Source of the DNA: Bacillota bacterium
Lineage (GTDB): Bacteria > Bacillota > Clostridia > Christensenellales > Christensenellaceae
NCBI GenBank assembly: GCA_023408315.1
Contig: JAEYKI010000013.1
Coordinates: 1-64,000, forward strand
Reading direction: 5' to 3'
DNA length: 64,000 nt
Position numbers and translations under genes: made by a program. Within the stretch, counting starts at the first letter, position 1, and each line of letters opens with the position of its first letter. Shown here in pieces: positions 43,165 through 51,187 of this stretch. The notes below the pieces were generated by a model. The model was not told the DNA's origin. It saw nothing but the letters and a program-made list of their open reading frames with translations, and made no database searches.

Positions 43165-44187
43165 TTACTTTTTTACTGGCCGAATCACGGCGGGCAGTTC
43201 GTTCTCATCAACATTAACCGGAATAGGCGGCAGCCAATGCAATACCAGCTTCCGTTCGTCTGAGACAGTCTTTTTGCCTGCCCAGAAGCTATGCCAATGC
43301 GCCCTCCTGATGTGCGGCCTGGGGCTACCGTGCTGCCTGTCAGTGCCTGGTACCGATTCCGCTTCTTCCTTGTCGCAGTATTTACGGATAGCAGCTCCTA
43401 CCCGTATGCCGACGTCCCAAACGCTGGGGGCATTCGCAGCCATTAGGCGCTCTGATTTCCTGCCGCGCCTGTAAGAATGGATATCGGGCAAATCGGCATT
43501 ATCGCTGCAAAGGTACAACAACAAATTTAACCTGCGGGCAAAAGCTGCCAGATGGTCTTCTAAATCATTTTCAAGTGCAGCCCTGAATTCAGCGGCAGTT
43601 TCAAACTCCACCGGCGCACCTGCCCTAATTCGCTCCAGCCCTTCCATATTGCGCTCTATAACTGTTCTCAGTGCTTTTTCTATGCCAAAATTACCAACAG
43701 GTATAGAATAAGAAGACGCGCATTCACCGGCAAACACAACCATTACTAATTCCGGTTGTTCGGTCATTGGGTTATAACTCAATAAGGCCATAAACCCATC
43801 CGATTCATCCATGCCGGGCGTTTCGATATAAACGCACCATTCCGGCAGCCGCATTAAATGTTCAGTCGGCAGGTCGCCCTGAAAATCCTGTTCAATAAGT
43901 TCCTTATATACATCAGCATCAAACCGGTAAATACCCTTTGTCATTCGCCATGTTGCGGCTGCATCAAGTAATACCAGCATCTCAAGCAGCGAAGTCAAGT
44001 CCCCCTGGCTTTTTAATTCAGCATCATATAAAAATGCGTCGTCATTAACAATAGTATGAACAGGTACAAAACACCAATCCGGCCAGTCAATACGGCCTTT
44101 GCCCTTATCAAGATACATAGCTTTTATTGCCTTATACCCCCTCGGGAAAGCCAGTTCCATTTGTTTAACAAAATGTATTGGATTCAT
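43165..44187 (-). CDS. AcrVA2-family anti-CRISPR homologue
   Basis: A 340-residue protein from ATG 44187 with AGGGGTG upstream. It follows the plan of AcrVA2 of Moraxella, which lowers Cas12a by acting on its mRNA. Matching blocks are WRMTKGIYRFDADVYKEL (WRNTLGIYQLDEEI in AcrVA2), RLPEWCVYIETPG (NLPDWCVYVD), a Leu-rich LNLLLYLCSDNADL, a VGIRVGAAIRKY helix, and the basic C-terminal RPHIRRAHWHSFWAGK (RPHIRRGHWHGYWQG) at 290-305. The comparison is from memory, but several spaced blocks agree. AcrVA2 relatives are known in elements whose hosts lack Cas12a, and their target is unknown. Here the only visible CRISPR system is type I-C. It lies among accessory genes of the conjugative element. Confidence 0.8.
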   Translation of the reverse strand: MNPIHFVKQMELAFPRGYKAIKAMYLDKGKGRIDWPDWCFVPVHTIVNDDAFLYDAELKSQGDLTSLLEMLVLLDAAATWRMTKGIYRFDADVYKELIEQDFQGDLPTEHLMRLPEWCVYIETPGMDESDGFMALLSYNPMTEQPELVMVVFAGECASSYSIPVGNFGIEKALRTVIERNMEGLERIRAGAPVEFETAAEFRAALENDLEDHLAAFARRLNLLLYLCSDNADLPDIHSYRRGRKSERLMAANAPSVWDVGIRVGAAIRKYCDKEEAESVPGTDRQHGSPRPHIRRAHWHSFWAGKKTVSDERKLVLHWLPPIPVNVDENELPAVIRPVKK

Positions 44188-44191
44188 ATAA

Positions 44192-44545
44192 TCACCCCTG
44201 CGAACACGCGCTGCATAAATCATCCTCAACCCAGTAGCAGCCGCCAGGGCATGCGTTATTCTGTGTACAGCCACAAACCCTGCAGACCTGCTCCCCGGCA
44301 ACACGCTCCTTAACATGCCGTTGCCAGCATACCCAATCATGCCGTTCATCAGGATCAATATCTGATTCTGGATCATATGACCCCGCATCGCATTGCATGC
44401 ACTCATCCCAATCGGCAGCCGGACATCCCACAACATCGTTCAATATGCGGCAAGCCAGGACAAACGCCTTTAGCAGATCGGCATTTTCATTGCGGAGCTG
44501 GCCGGTTACTTCAAGCTCTTGTTCGTATAATTTTTTGTATTTCAT
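44192..44545 (-). CDS. Cys-rich small protein with C-terminal zinc motif
   Basis: A 117-residue protein. The N-terminal coiled coil (YEQELEVTGQLRNENADLLK) is followed by an acidic part and a Cys-rich end, VCRVCGCTQNNACPGGCYWV and DDLCSACS, a zinc-binding motif seen in phage and mobile-element proteins. AAAGGAGCGTGATGAA precedes the ATG. It lies between the DUF3102 protein and the AcrVA2-like protein with gaps of four bases on each side, so it should be cotranslated with both. Confidence 0.75.
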   Translation of the reverse strand: MKYKKLYEQELEVTGQLRNENADLLKAFVLACRILNDVVGCPAADWDECMQCDAGSYDPESDIDPDERHDWVCWQRHVKERVAGEQVCRVCGCTQNNACPGGCYWVEDDLCSACSQG

Positions 44546-44549
44546 TTCA

Positions 44550-46382
44550 TCACGCTCCTTTCATTTGCTTTATAAATTCCGCATTCGGCGCAGGTGCGGA
44601 AATTATTGCATCATATAGGGCCTGCATGTTCTCAGCAGCATGAAACGCCATCATGCGGTAAGAATCCTTCATATAATGGTAGTTATTAAGCCCTTCCGCT
44701 TTCACAAGCAAAGCAATATCAGATTCACTTAACCCTGACAGCAGCACAAGTGCGGTACGTATGGACTTACCCCATGCTTCAACCATATCATCAGGAATCA
44801 CCTCAACCGTCTCCACCGCAACATCAACCGGGGCGCTCAAGCGTTCGCGCAGATCCGCGATCTCCCGCTCTTTTCCCTGCAAGATTTCCTGCTTCTCCCG
44901 GATAAGCGCGCCTAGCCGCTCAAGTTCTGCGGGTGAGGCATTTTTTTTGGCATGGGCCAGTTGGCGTTCGGCTTCTTGCTTGGCCCGGAGCGCCTTTGCA
45001 GTTTCCGAATTAGCCTTGTCTATCTGCTCTTTTAGGCGCTGCTCTTTGGCATTGGTGCTCATCACACTCTTGGCGACGTTCATTTTTATGGACTGCAATT
45101 CTTCTTTTGATTCCTCAGCAATAAAAACAGCGGCCCCCAGCTTCTTTTCAGTCTCCTTAAGCTTCTTCTCCAGTTCCTTGTACTGCTTATGCTGGGTAAT
45201 ATCTCCGTCAACAACGGCCTTGGCCAACTCTGGAGGGGCTGACGGCTTGGCAGCAGCAAACAGGAGGGACGGTTGAATGCCCAGCGCCTTTTCTGGTCTG
45301 TCAAAATTTTGACAGATGAAATCATACGCCTGCATGTAGTTCTGCGCTGACTGCCGCGAGAAACCGATGCTCTCGCACCATGCGCCATAGCTGCCGTGTC
45401 CGGCCTTGGCCAAGGCATCATTGGCCAACTTAAGATGTTGGCCAATATCGTACACCGTCTGCATCTTAATTTTGGCGATCGCGCGCTCTGCGTACCGAAG
45501 CGCGTCGGCCGTCGCGTGATCCAGGACGTTGTAATCGAACCTGGAAGCCTGAACAACGCCTGTCATTTCAGGGGCAGCCGGTACAACCGGCTCCATGGCC
45601 GGTGCAAAGATTTCTTCAGCAAAGTTGTCGGGGCCTGCATCCGGATCGGATGCAATCACCCCCGCGGCGAAGAACTTGTCCAACAGCTCCTGCTTCGCGG
45701 CCATGCCTTTTTTATTGGCGCTGGGATATATGGAAATTGAACGTCGGCAATTCGCCAAATGATCCTGGCCAAATGAAGCACTTAAATCCGGATGCGCTTT
45801 AGCAAATGCAATGACAGCTTCGCAGAATACAGGGTCAAGCGAGAGCACATGCAGAGTATTTTTATCCTTTGCGCTCCCCTGGTACTCGTTTGTATGGTTC
45901 GGCGGCTTGCTGCCGGCACGGCATTCAAACCGTTTATGAACCCTGGATGGCCAACCTTCTGTGACGTCAATTACGAAAGTACACCCCGCACACTCGGAAT
46001 CGGTGATTTTGCTATCTTTTTCAATAATTTCGTAGCCTGTTACATCTGCCTTGGTTGATTTTTTAAATTCGCGGCCGCATTTTGTGTAATAAGTTCCCAT
46101 GATTTCCTCCTTTTCCTCAGGCGGACCCGGCACGTCATAGTTTTGACTTTTGTCGTATGGATCCGGCCCGTCTCTTTCAAACTTTTCCATACATCCTTCA
46201 CACGTCATATAATCTATAACCGGGCAATGGATGTACCCGTCTTGATAAATCGTCGTTGTCGCAAAAAGGCATTGCCTGACCTTTTCTCCAGTCCATTTTA
46301 TATAGGAAAATCCATCCGGACACGCCTTTTCATTCCGGCAACGGAACGAATGATAGTAAAGACAGGTAAAGCAATTTATCAA
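44550..46382 (-). CDS. DUF3102-like coiled-coil protein with Cys-rich N-terminus
   Basis: A 610-codon frame. Residues 1-90 are Cys-rich (CFTCLYYHSFRC, HCPVIDYMTCEGC) and suggest zinc binding. Residues ~95-270 contain more Cys (SECAGCTFVID). Residues ~290-370 match DUF3102 (YDIGQHLKLANDALAKAGHG, ESIGFSRQSAQNYMQAYDFI), a domain frequent in ICEs near ParB-like and restriction-evasion genes. Residues ~390-530 are a long coiled coil. The start at TTG 46382 is modest. A very strong AAGGAGGAAATC before an in-frame ATG (MGTYYTKCGREFK) near residue 95 suggests either an internal second product or that this is the true start. Function unknown. Confidence 0.75.
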   Translation of the reverse strand: MINCFTCLYYHSFRCRNEKACPDGFSYIKWTGEKVRQCLFATTTIYQDGYIHCPVIDYMTCEGCMEKFERDGPDPYDKSQNYDVPGPPEEKEEIMGTYYTKCGREFKKSTKADVTGYEIIEKDSKITDSECAGCTFVIDVTEGWPSRVHKRFECRAGSKPPNHTNEYQGSAKDKNTLHVLSLDPVFCEAVIAFAKAHPDLSASFGQDHLANCRRSISIYPSANKKGMAAKQELLDKFFAAGVIASDPDAGPDNFAEEIFAPAMEPVVPAAPEMTGVVQASRFDYNVLDHATADALRYAERAIAKIKMQTVYDIGQHLKLANDALAKAGHGSYGAWCESIGFSRQSAQNYMQAYDFICQNFDRPEKALGIQPSLLFAAAKPSAPPELAKAVVDGDITQHKQYKELEKKLKETEKKLGAAVFIAEESKEELQSIKMNVAKSVMSTNAKEQRLKEQIDKANSETAKALRAKQEAERQLAHAKKNASPAELERLGALIREKQEILQGKEREIADLRERLSAPVDVAVETVEVIPDDMVEAWGKSIRTALVLLSGLSESDIALLVKAEGLNNYHYMKDSYRMMAFHAAENMQALYDAIISAPAPNAEFIKQMKGA

Positions 46383-46501
46383 CGGATCCGCTTCCCTTCA
46401 TTTGTAAATTAAACCCTATTTTTGTCTTCTTTTTTTACCTTTCTAAATTTGTACAGCCTCCCGGAATCGCGTCGGCGTGAACAATCGTTCAATAAAATTG
46501 C

Positions 46502-47314
46502 TCAGGCAACTGGCAGCAGTTCTTTAAACGCGTAACCATTATCAATCAAAAATGATTTGTCCAGCAAAACAGTCACCTGCGCATTGTTTTGTATATTGCT
46601 TAAATCCTTTGTCAAATCCACATAACTCCAAGCACCATCCACATATACCATCAGCCAGGCGTGTAGTTGATCCTGGTATGATCCGGTCATATAGATGCTG
46701 GGTATTCCGGCCTGATAAAGCAGATATTGCAGTGACCGGCTAACTCCGGCGCATACAGCCATGCCGTCGATAAGGCCACCTGCGATAGATTGGTCATCCA
46801 TCGCCTGGCCGTTCGTTTTTGGATGCCCGTACTGTATTGACCCGCCAAGGTTCATATATAATTTGTTGAGTTTATCGGCGTCAGACATATACTGGTTCAG
46901 GCCGGACAGTATATGCTCTGTTGTATCCTGTATTATTTTTTTCTTTTCAAAAACCTCTGAATCCGAGTATTCATACTCCATTTTCAGGCTTTCCAATATC
47001 CCGTCCTGGTTTACTGTGGACGCATACTCGCAATTAAAATAGAAAAACTCCGGGCAGTCAAAATATAAATAGCGGTTGACGATCTCCCAGGCTCTTTTGA
47101 ACGGTATATCATACTCCAGCACGTCTATGGTGGCCTGCATGCCATTGACGCCTTCGTATACGGCGTCATAAAAGGCAGCTTCTTTGCTAGCCAGTAAGGA
47201 GCGGTAATAATAAGAGTCTTTTGGTATAACATGATTGGGATTCGATACCAGGCCGCTGCATCCGCACATAAAAACGCTGTAAACCAGCAGCAGCATTAAA
47301 ACAGCTTTTTTCAT
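46502..47314 (-). CDS. Lipoprotein with transglutaminase-like fold
   Basis: A 270-residue protein from ATG 47314: MKKAVLMLLLVYSVFMCGCS is a lipoprotein signal with the lipid-modified Cys in FMCGC. The C-terminal half has the transglutaminase/protease-like core: Cys in DGMAVCAGVSRSLQYLL, His in DQLHAWLMVYVDG and Asp in WSYVDLTKDL. Such secreted proteins may cross-link or cut surface proteins. Its position next to genes for secreted element proteins and pili suggests it works on them, which is inference. A terminator lies directly upstream (47331-47354), so it probably has its own promoter. Confidence 0.82.
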   Translation of the reverse strand: MKKAVLMLLLVYSVFMCGCSGLVSNPNHVIPKDSYYYRSLLASKEAAFYDAVYEGVNGMQATIDVLEYDIPFKRAWEIVNRYLYFDCPEFFYFNCEYASTVNQDGILESLKMEYEYSDSEVFEKKKIIQDTTEHILSGLNQYMSDADKLNKLYMNLGGSIQYGHPKTNGQAMDDQSIAGGLIDGMAVCAGVSRSLQYLLYQAGIPSIYMTGSYQDQLHAWLMVYVDGAWSYVDLTKDLSNIQNNAQVTVLLDKSFLIDNGYAFKELLPVA

Positions 47315-47330
47315 AATTTCCCTCGATTCA

Positions 47331-47354
47331 GAAAAACTACAGCCACGCTGTAGT
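47331..47354 (-). terminator. Terminator after the 47437-48063 gene
   Basis: On the minus strand ACTACAG-CGTGG-CTGTAGT is followed by TTTTCTG. Confidence 0.75.
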
Positions 47355-47436
47355 TTGAAAAAGAAGAGAAGCATTGTATTTCAAATGCTTCCCGTTTATT
47401 TAATCATTCAACTATGATAGAGATATTTGATAAAGT

Positions 47437-48063
47437 TTATGCGAGATTAAACTGCAATATAAGCGTATCCACCGATGTTCCGTTTTGTGAAATAGCGTTG
47501 CCCCATGTACCAGTCAGCCCCAATTTTGCAGTACCGTTTGCAGGCATTGTACCCAGATAAGTAGGCGTTTCCTGTGCCGCAAAATGTACAGGGATTGTGT
47601 AAGATGGGCTTATTTCAGTTTTCCAAAGTCCGTCTACAGGCAAATCGGTAAGCTGAGCGGTATCATAAACATAAAGATACAAAGCAATATATTTTTCTGA
47701 ATCAGCCTTATTCAAAGTACCCCAATTCGAAAAATGGTTTGGAAAAACATCCGTGAATTGATATGTACCGCCAGTAGTTTTAAATGACTGCACAGTAAGT
47801 TTTACCGGCGCGGGCGTATTGTTTGTTATGTCGACAGTATTCGCGTTTAAACCCATGCTATAAAACGCTACATTGAACTTGAGCTGCCATGTAACACTTA
47901 TAGGGTGCGTAATAGATATCTGCAAGGGCTGTACATCGCCGTCAACTGTAACCGTGGTCTGCGCGCCATCCAAAAAGCCTTCTGTGGTATCGGCAAACGC
48001 CGTTAGCGTTGGGACTGACACCATTACCAATACGCAAATTATAATAAAGAATCTTTTTAACAT
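47437..48063 (-). CDS. Secreted beta-rich protein, paralogue of 48081-48686
   Basis: A 208-residue protein from ATG 48063, GGAGGGG eight bases upstream. The signal peptide is KRFFIIICVLVMVSVPTLTAFA. The mature part is beta-rich: VQPLQISITHPISVTWQL, then ANTVDITNNTPAPVKLTVQS, TGGTYQFTDVFP and a DTLILQFNLA end. The same landmarks (THPVTVTY, INITNTNKAPIKV, TIQFTDVMPG, VFVFDLA) occur in the next gene, so the two form a tandem pair. I know no family with certainty; camelysin/TasA-like fibre proteins are one thought. They may be surface or pilus-associated subunits. Confidence 0.72.
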   Translation of the reverse strand: MLKRFFIIICVLVMVSVPTLTAFADTTEGFLDGAQTTVTVDGDVQPLQISITHPISVTWQLKFNVAFYSMGLNANTVDITNNTPAPVKLTVQSFKTTGGTYQFTDVFPNHFSNWGTLNKADSEKYIALYLYVYDTAQLTDLPVDGLWKTEISPSYTIPVHFAAQETPTYLGTMPANGTAKLGLTGTWGNAISQNGTSVDTLILQFNLA

Positions 48064-48080
48064 GATATTCACCCCTCCAC

Positions 48081-48686
48081 TTATGCCAAATCAAAAACAA
48101 AAACAAGAGTATGCTTTGCGGTATAGGCGGCGTCAATGGCCCGGCCAAAATAACCGTCTATAGTAAGTACTCCTGTCTTGTCGTAATCAACCTGGCCGAT
48201 TACCAATCCCCCTGCCGCCCCCACAGCAGAAGATTCCGCAGCGTACATATGCGGCGCTACGTATCCTTGATCCGTGGAACCTGTCCAATCCGTACCGGCA
48301 GCGCCTATTCCCAAGGCGATAAACTGTTTGGAATCGGCGGTGTTTAAAGCCGCCCATGTTTTATCTCCGGGCATAACATCCGTAAATTGAATTGTACCGC
48401 CGCTAGTGGATGTAAAAGACAACACCTTAACCTTGATCGGCGCTTTGTTTGTGTTCGTGATGTTTATGGGAGCTGCCACAATTGAGTTCGTATTTGAGTT
48501 GAGCACATATGTCACCGTAACGGGGTGGGTAACCCGCATTTGATAGGCATTAATTGTCCCATTCAATGTGATTGTTGATGATACTGTATCTGTGCCGGTA
48601 TCCGTTGTATTTTCAGCCAGCGCTGTCATTGTCGGAATGCAGACGGTGAGCAATACCAGTAGCATTAACACCATTTTTTTGAACAT
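48081..48686 (-). CDS. Secreted beta-rich protein, paralogue of 47437-48063
   Basis: A 201-residue protein with signal peptide FKKMVLMLLVLLTVCIPTMT-ALA. Its mature beta-rich part contains MRVTHPVTVTYVLNSNTN, PINITNTNKAPIKVKVLSF, GTIQFTDVMPG and the end KHTLVFVFDLA. Overall it is similar in layout to its downstream neighbour but diverged. The small gap of 17 bp implies one transcript. No sortase signal or membrane anchor is present, so it may be released or assembled into a polymer. Confidence 0.72.
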   Translation of the reverse strand: MFKKMVLMLLVLLTVCIPTMTALAENTTDTGTDTVSSTITLNGTINAYQMRVTHPVTVTYVLNSNTNSIVAAPINITNTNKAPIKVKVLSFTSTSGGTIQFTDVMPGDKTWAALNTADSKQFIALGIGAAGTDWTGSTDQGYVAPHMYAAESSAVGAAGGLVIGQVDYDKTGVLTIDGYFGRAIDAAYTAKHTLVFVFDLA

Positions 48687-48734
48687 ATATCCATGTCCTC
48701 CTTTTGTATATTTTTCATAGTTGAATGAAAAAAG

Positions 48735-49319
48735 CTAATTAACCTGGACTGTGATCTTATAAGCTGTTTTACCAAGAAGAGCCTTTGTATCCGGGTTGTA
48801 ATAGTTAATGTACGCCAGTGCCTCATGGTCGCCTTTATCCAGAGACTCCAGCAGCTCAATTGTCTCAACGTGTTCATCCGGGTAGATCGGCGTTGTCTTG
48901 CCTATCAGTTGATCGCCGCCGGTGAGATATATTTCAACCTGCTCTATGACATTGTTACCTTTCAGGTTTTCCACTGTAAAATTGCCCTTGCTGCCCTTGC
49001 TGCCCGATTGGAAAACAGCACTGGAACTGATTGAATCGGTAACAAAAACCTGCTGTTTTTTTAACTCTTCCAGAATTTCTTCATCCGACTTGGGGCTTGC
49101 CTCCCCCTGCAAGGACTGTCCATTGTCCGATAATGCCGGAACCGGCGTACCTTGTGAGGCAGAGCCGCCAGTGGTCCCGCCATCAAGCCGCCCCATTGTT
49201 GAAACAAAGGCTAAACAGCCGATTAACAGGGCCAAAATGATCAGCAGCAAAACCAAAACAGTCCTCTGTTTTTTTCTGCTTTTTGAAGGATTGGTATTGT
49301 TCTCGTTTTTTGTTTTCAT
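48735..49319 (-). CDS. Membrane-anchored extracellular protein, unknown function
   Basis: A 194-residue protein with a basic cytoplasmic start (NNTNPSKSRKKQRT), one transmembrane helix (VLVLLLIILALLIGCLAFVS), a Gly/Ser/Pro-rich linker and an outer beta domain. The domain contains GNFTVENLKGNNVIEQVEIY and AYINYYNPDTKALLGK. It precedes the two paralogous secreted proteins on the same strand and may be their membrane partner. No family recognised. Confidence 0.7.
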   Translation of the reverse strand: MKTKNENNTNPSKSRKKQRTVLVLLLIILALLIGCLAFVSTMGRLDGGTTGGSASQGTPVPALSDNGQSLQGEASPKSDEEILEELKKQQVFVTDSISSSAVFQSGSKGSKGNFTVENLKGNNVIEQVEIYLTGGDQLIGKTTPIYPDEHVETIELLESLDKGDHEALAYINYYNPDTKALLGKTAYKITVQVN

Positions 49320-49337
49320 AGCTGGTCTCCTTTAGAA

Positions 49338-49368
49338 ATAATAAAAGCCACCATTAGGCAGCTTTATA
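49338..49368 (-). terminator. Probable terminator after the TOPRIM gene
   Basis: On the minus strand AAGCTGCC-TAAT-GGTGGCTT (with G-T pairs) is followed by TTATTATT. Confidence 0.5.
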
Positions 49369-49380
49369 AACCTGGTATTC

Positions 49381-50628
49381 TTATCTCTCCATTCCCCTAC
49401 TGCTCATATGTTTTTTTTTAAGCTGCAGGGCTTCATTAAAATCTTTGGCCAGTTTGGGTTCCTTGTTGTTTTCAATGCACGTATACCCCCGCCCGGCCAG
49501 CAGCTCCCGCATGCCTTCGGCGGCTTCCCTGTCCTGATCCTTAACCTGGAATGACAGGTTGCGTATCTGCGGGTTTGCTTCCAGGTAGCGCAACACGCCA
49601 TCCGGGTCGCCAAAGCTGCATAAGGTCATGGTGTCAACCTTCTGCCAGGCGGTGCAGGAATATCCCTGCTTTTCAAGTTTGGCGCTGTACTCCTCGGTTT
49701 TCTGCCGACCGGCGATGTCGTTATCCAGGCAAAAGGACACGTTCTTGATTTCGGGGTGATTTTTCAGATACTCGGGCAGGGCGTCATAAGCCAGAGCGCC
49801 CAGGGACAGGTAATGCTTATTGCGCCAGTTTCCTCCGGCCAGCTTCTCAGCGCTCATGTGGCTCATGGCGTCGATGGGGCTTTCGTATACCCGCAGCAGC
49901 GGGGATTCCCCTTCCGGCGTAAAACACCAGCCAAAGCGCTTTTTTCCGCCCTCCACTTCACCCTTGAACATTGGCTTGTCCGTTTGCGTATACGTACCCC
50001 GCAGGCCCGCGTACCGCGCCACCTGGTCCTTGTCGTATCCCACAAACACGCAGTTATGGTGGTTCGTTTCCTCATACAGGCTTTCGTGCTTGATCATGTG
50101 GTTAACGATCTCATGGTCGATCCCCCGCGTTTTGGTCAAATAGGCAATCACCCGCTTGTTATCAGTGTGCTTGGGCGGCAATTCAAACGCCTTTTTCTCC
50201 TTCTCCGGCCTGGCTGCCGGTCTTTCTTTTTCAACGGACTCCCCCGGGCGTTCATGCGCCTGTTGGGGAGCAACCACCATTGCCTTTTTCCCATGCTCAT
50301 ACCACTGGAGCCTTTCCCTTACGCTGGGCTTTACCTCCGGCATCAATGGAGACCGTGCCACTTCCAGCAGCTTCAGCACCGCGTCCCGGAAGGACAGCTT
50401 CTCATATTCCTGCACAAAATGTATCGCATTCCCTTCTGTAAATCCTTTAAAACCGTTGTCACGCCCGCTGTAACGTATCCACATACATCCGGTCACTTTC
50501 AGGCTGTCATACTCAGCATGCCGGTACGTATCCCCCGAATGCTCCACCAGCGGAATCCCGACCGCCGCACAGTAACCTATGAGATCCACACTGGCCGCAG
50601 CCTGCACCTGTTCATCCGTGAACCGCAT
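49381..50628 (-). CDS. DUF3991/TOPRIM-domain primase-like protein
   Basis: A 415-residue protein. Residues 1-110 resemble DnaG/CHC2-type N-termini without obvious zinc cysteines (RYSGRDNGFKGFTEGNAIHF). DUF3991 follows (NKRVIAYLTKTRGIDHEIVN, NCVFVGYDKDQVARYAGLRG), then a TOPRIM-like domain (LLRVYESPIDAMSHMSAEKL, NVSFCLDNDIAGRQKTEEYS). This family occurs in Tn1549-type elements and is thought to prime complementary strand synthesis or nick DNA. A second Rossmann-like part at the C-terminus ends LKKKHMSSRGMER. GGGGGGATATGA lies before the ATG. It overlaps the next small gene by 17 bp. Confidence 0.85.
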   Translation of the reverse strand: MRFTDEQVQAAASVDLIGYCAAVGIPLVEHSGDTYRHAEYDSLKVTGCMWIRYSGRDNGFKGFTEGNAIHFVQEYEKLSFRDAVLKLLEVARSPLMPEVKPSVRERLQWYEHGKKAMVVAPQQAHERPGESVEKERPAARPEKEKKAFELPPKHTDNKRVIAYLTKTRGIDHEIVNHMIKHESLYEETNHHNCVFVGYDKDQVARYAGLRGTYTQTDKPMFKGEVEGGKKRFGWCFTPEGESPLLRVYESPIDAMSHMSAEKLAGGNWRNKHYLSLGALAYDALPEYLKNHPEIKNVSFCLDNDIAGRQKTEEYSAKLEKQGYSCTAWQKVDTMTLCSFGDPDGVLRYLEANPQIRNLSFQVKDQDREAAEGMRELLAGRGYTCIENNKEPKLAKDFNEALQLKKKHMSSRGMER

Positions 50629-50833
50629 TCATATCCCCCCCTTCCTGGGATGCTGCCAGCCGCAACGGACACCACTTGGGCGACGTCTTGATCGGCATCT
50701 CCCGACTGCACTCCTTAAGACGGCAGATCCGGCGATACCCGGCTATCTTCATGATCTCGGGATGAGTGCAGTAATAACCTTTATCGCCTTCCCGCCTCGC
50801 GCGGCCGCACTCACTGCATTTTGGTTTATCCAT
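50612..50833 (-). CDS. Small zinc-finger protein (73 residues)
   Basis: It starts at ATG 50833 after GGAGGAACGGATAC; a longer frame has no site. CSECGRARREGDKGYYC and CRLKECSREM provide Cys/His ligands. Ends SQEGGDMNAVHG and overlaps the TOPRIM gene start, so it is translationally coupled to it. Probably a small nucleic acid-binding partner; function unknown. Confidence 0.75.
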   Translation of the reverse strand: MDKPKCSECGRARREGDKGYYCTHPEIMKIAGYRRICRLKECSREMPIKTSPKWCPLRLAASQEGGDMNAVHG

Positions 50834-50910
50834 GTATCCGTTCCTCCTTGATTGAAATAAAAAAGCAGGCCCCCGGTTCCGAACCAAGTATGCCCGTATG
50901 GCAAGCCCGC

Positions 50911-50940
50911 AAAAAGTCAAGCTGCTTGTCCGGCAGCTTG
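50911..50940 (-). terminator. Terminator after the Flp pilin gene
   Basis: On the minus strand AAGCTGC-CGGACAA-GCAGCTT is followed by GACTTTTT, 18 bp after the pilin stop codon. It separates the Tad cluster from the TOPRIM operon. Confidence 0.7.
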
Positions 50941-50957
50941 CAAAAGATATTTTCTCC

Positions 50958-51161
50958 TTAGGTCATCGCTCCGTTTACAAGGTTTGTCACCTTTCCTAAA
51001 ACGTTCGTGAACAAACCCTGTATTGCCGGATTCATAATTACGAGAGCGCCAACCGCCACAATGGCCACAATCGCGATTACGATCATCGTTTCGGTCATTA
51101 CCACTCCCTTTTGGTCACGCAGAAATACCAACATTCTGCTTCTTTTCTGAATCTTTTTCAT
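50958..51161 (-). CDS. flp: Flp/Tad-type pilin
   Basis: A 67-residue prepilin with a basic leader MKKIQKRSRMLVFLRDQKG, then the mature start VVMTETMIVIAIVAIVAVGA with the Glu at position 5 that is conserved in type IV pilins. The hydrophobic helix is followed by a short tail. The peptidase TadV at 55824 should cleave after the Gly. It is the last gene of the Tad cluster, followed by its own terminator, an arrangement that can give high pilin expression. AAAGGAG lies before the ATG. Confidence 0.9.
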   Translation of the reverse strand: MKKIQKRSRMLVFLRDQKGVVMTETMIVIAIVAIVAVGALVIMNPAIQGLFTNVLGKVTNLVNGAMT

Positions 51162-51187
51162 TTTTTAACTCCTTTCACGAGTATCCG

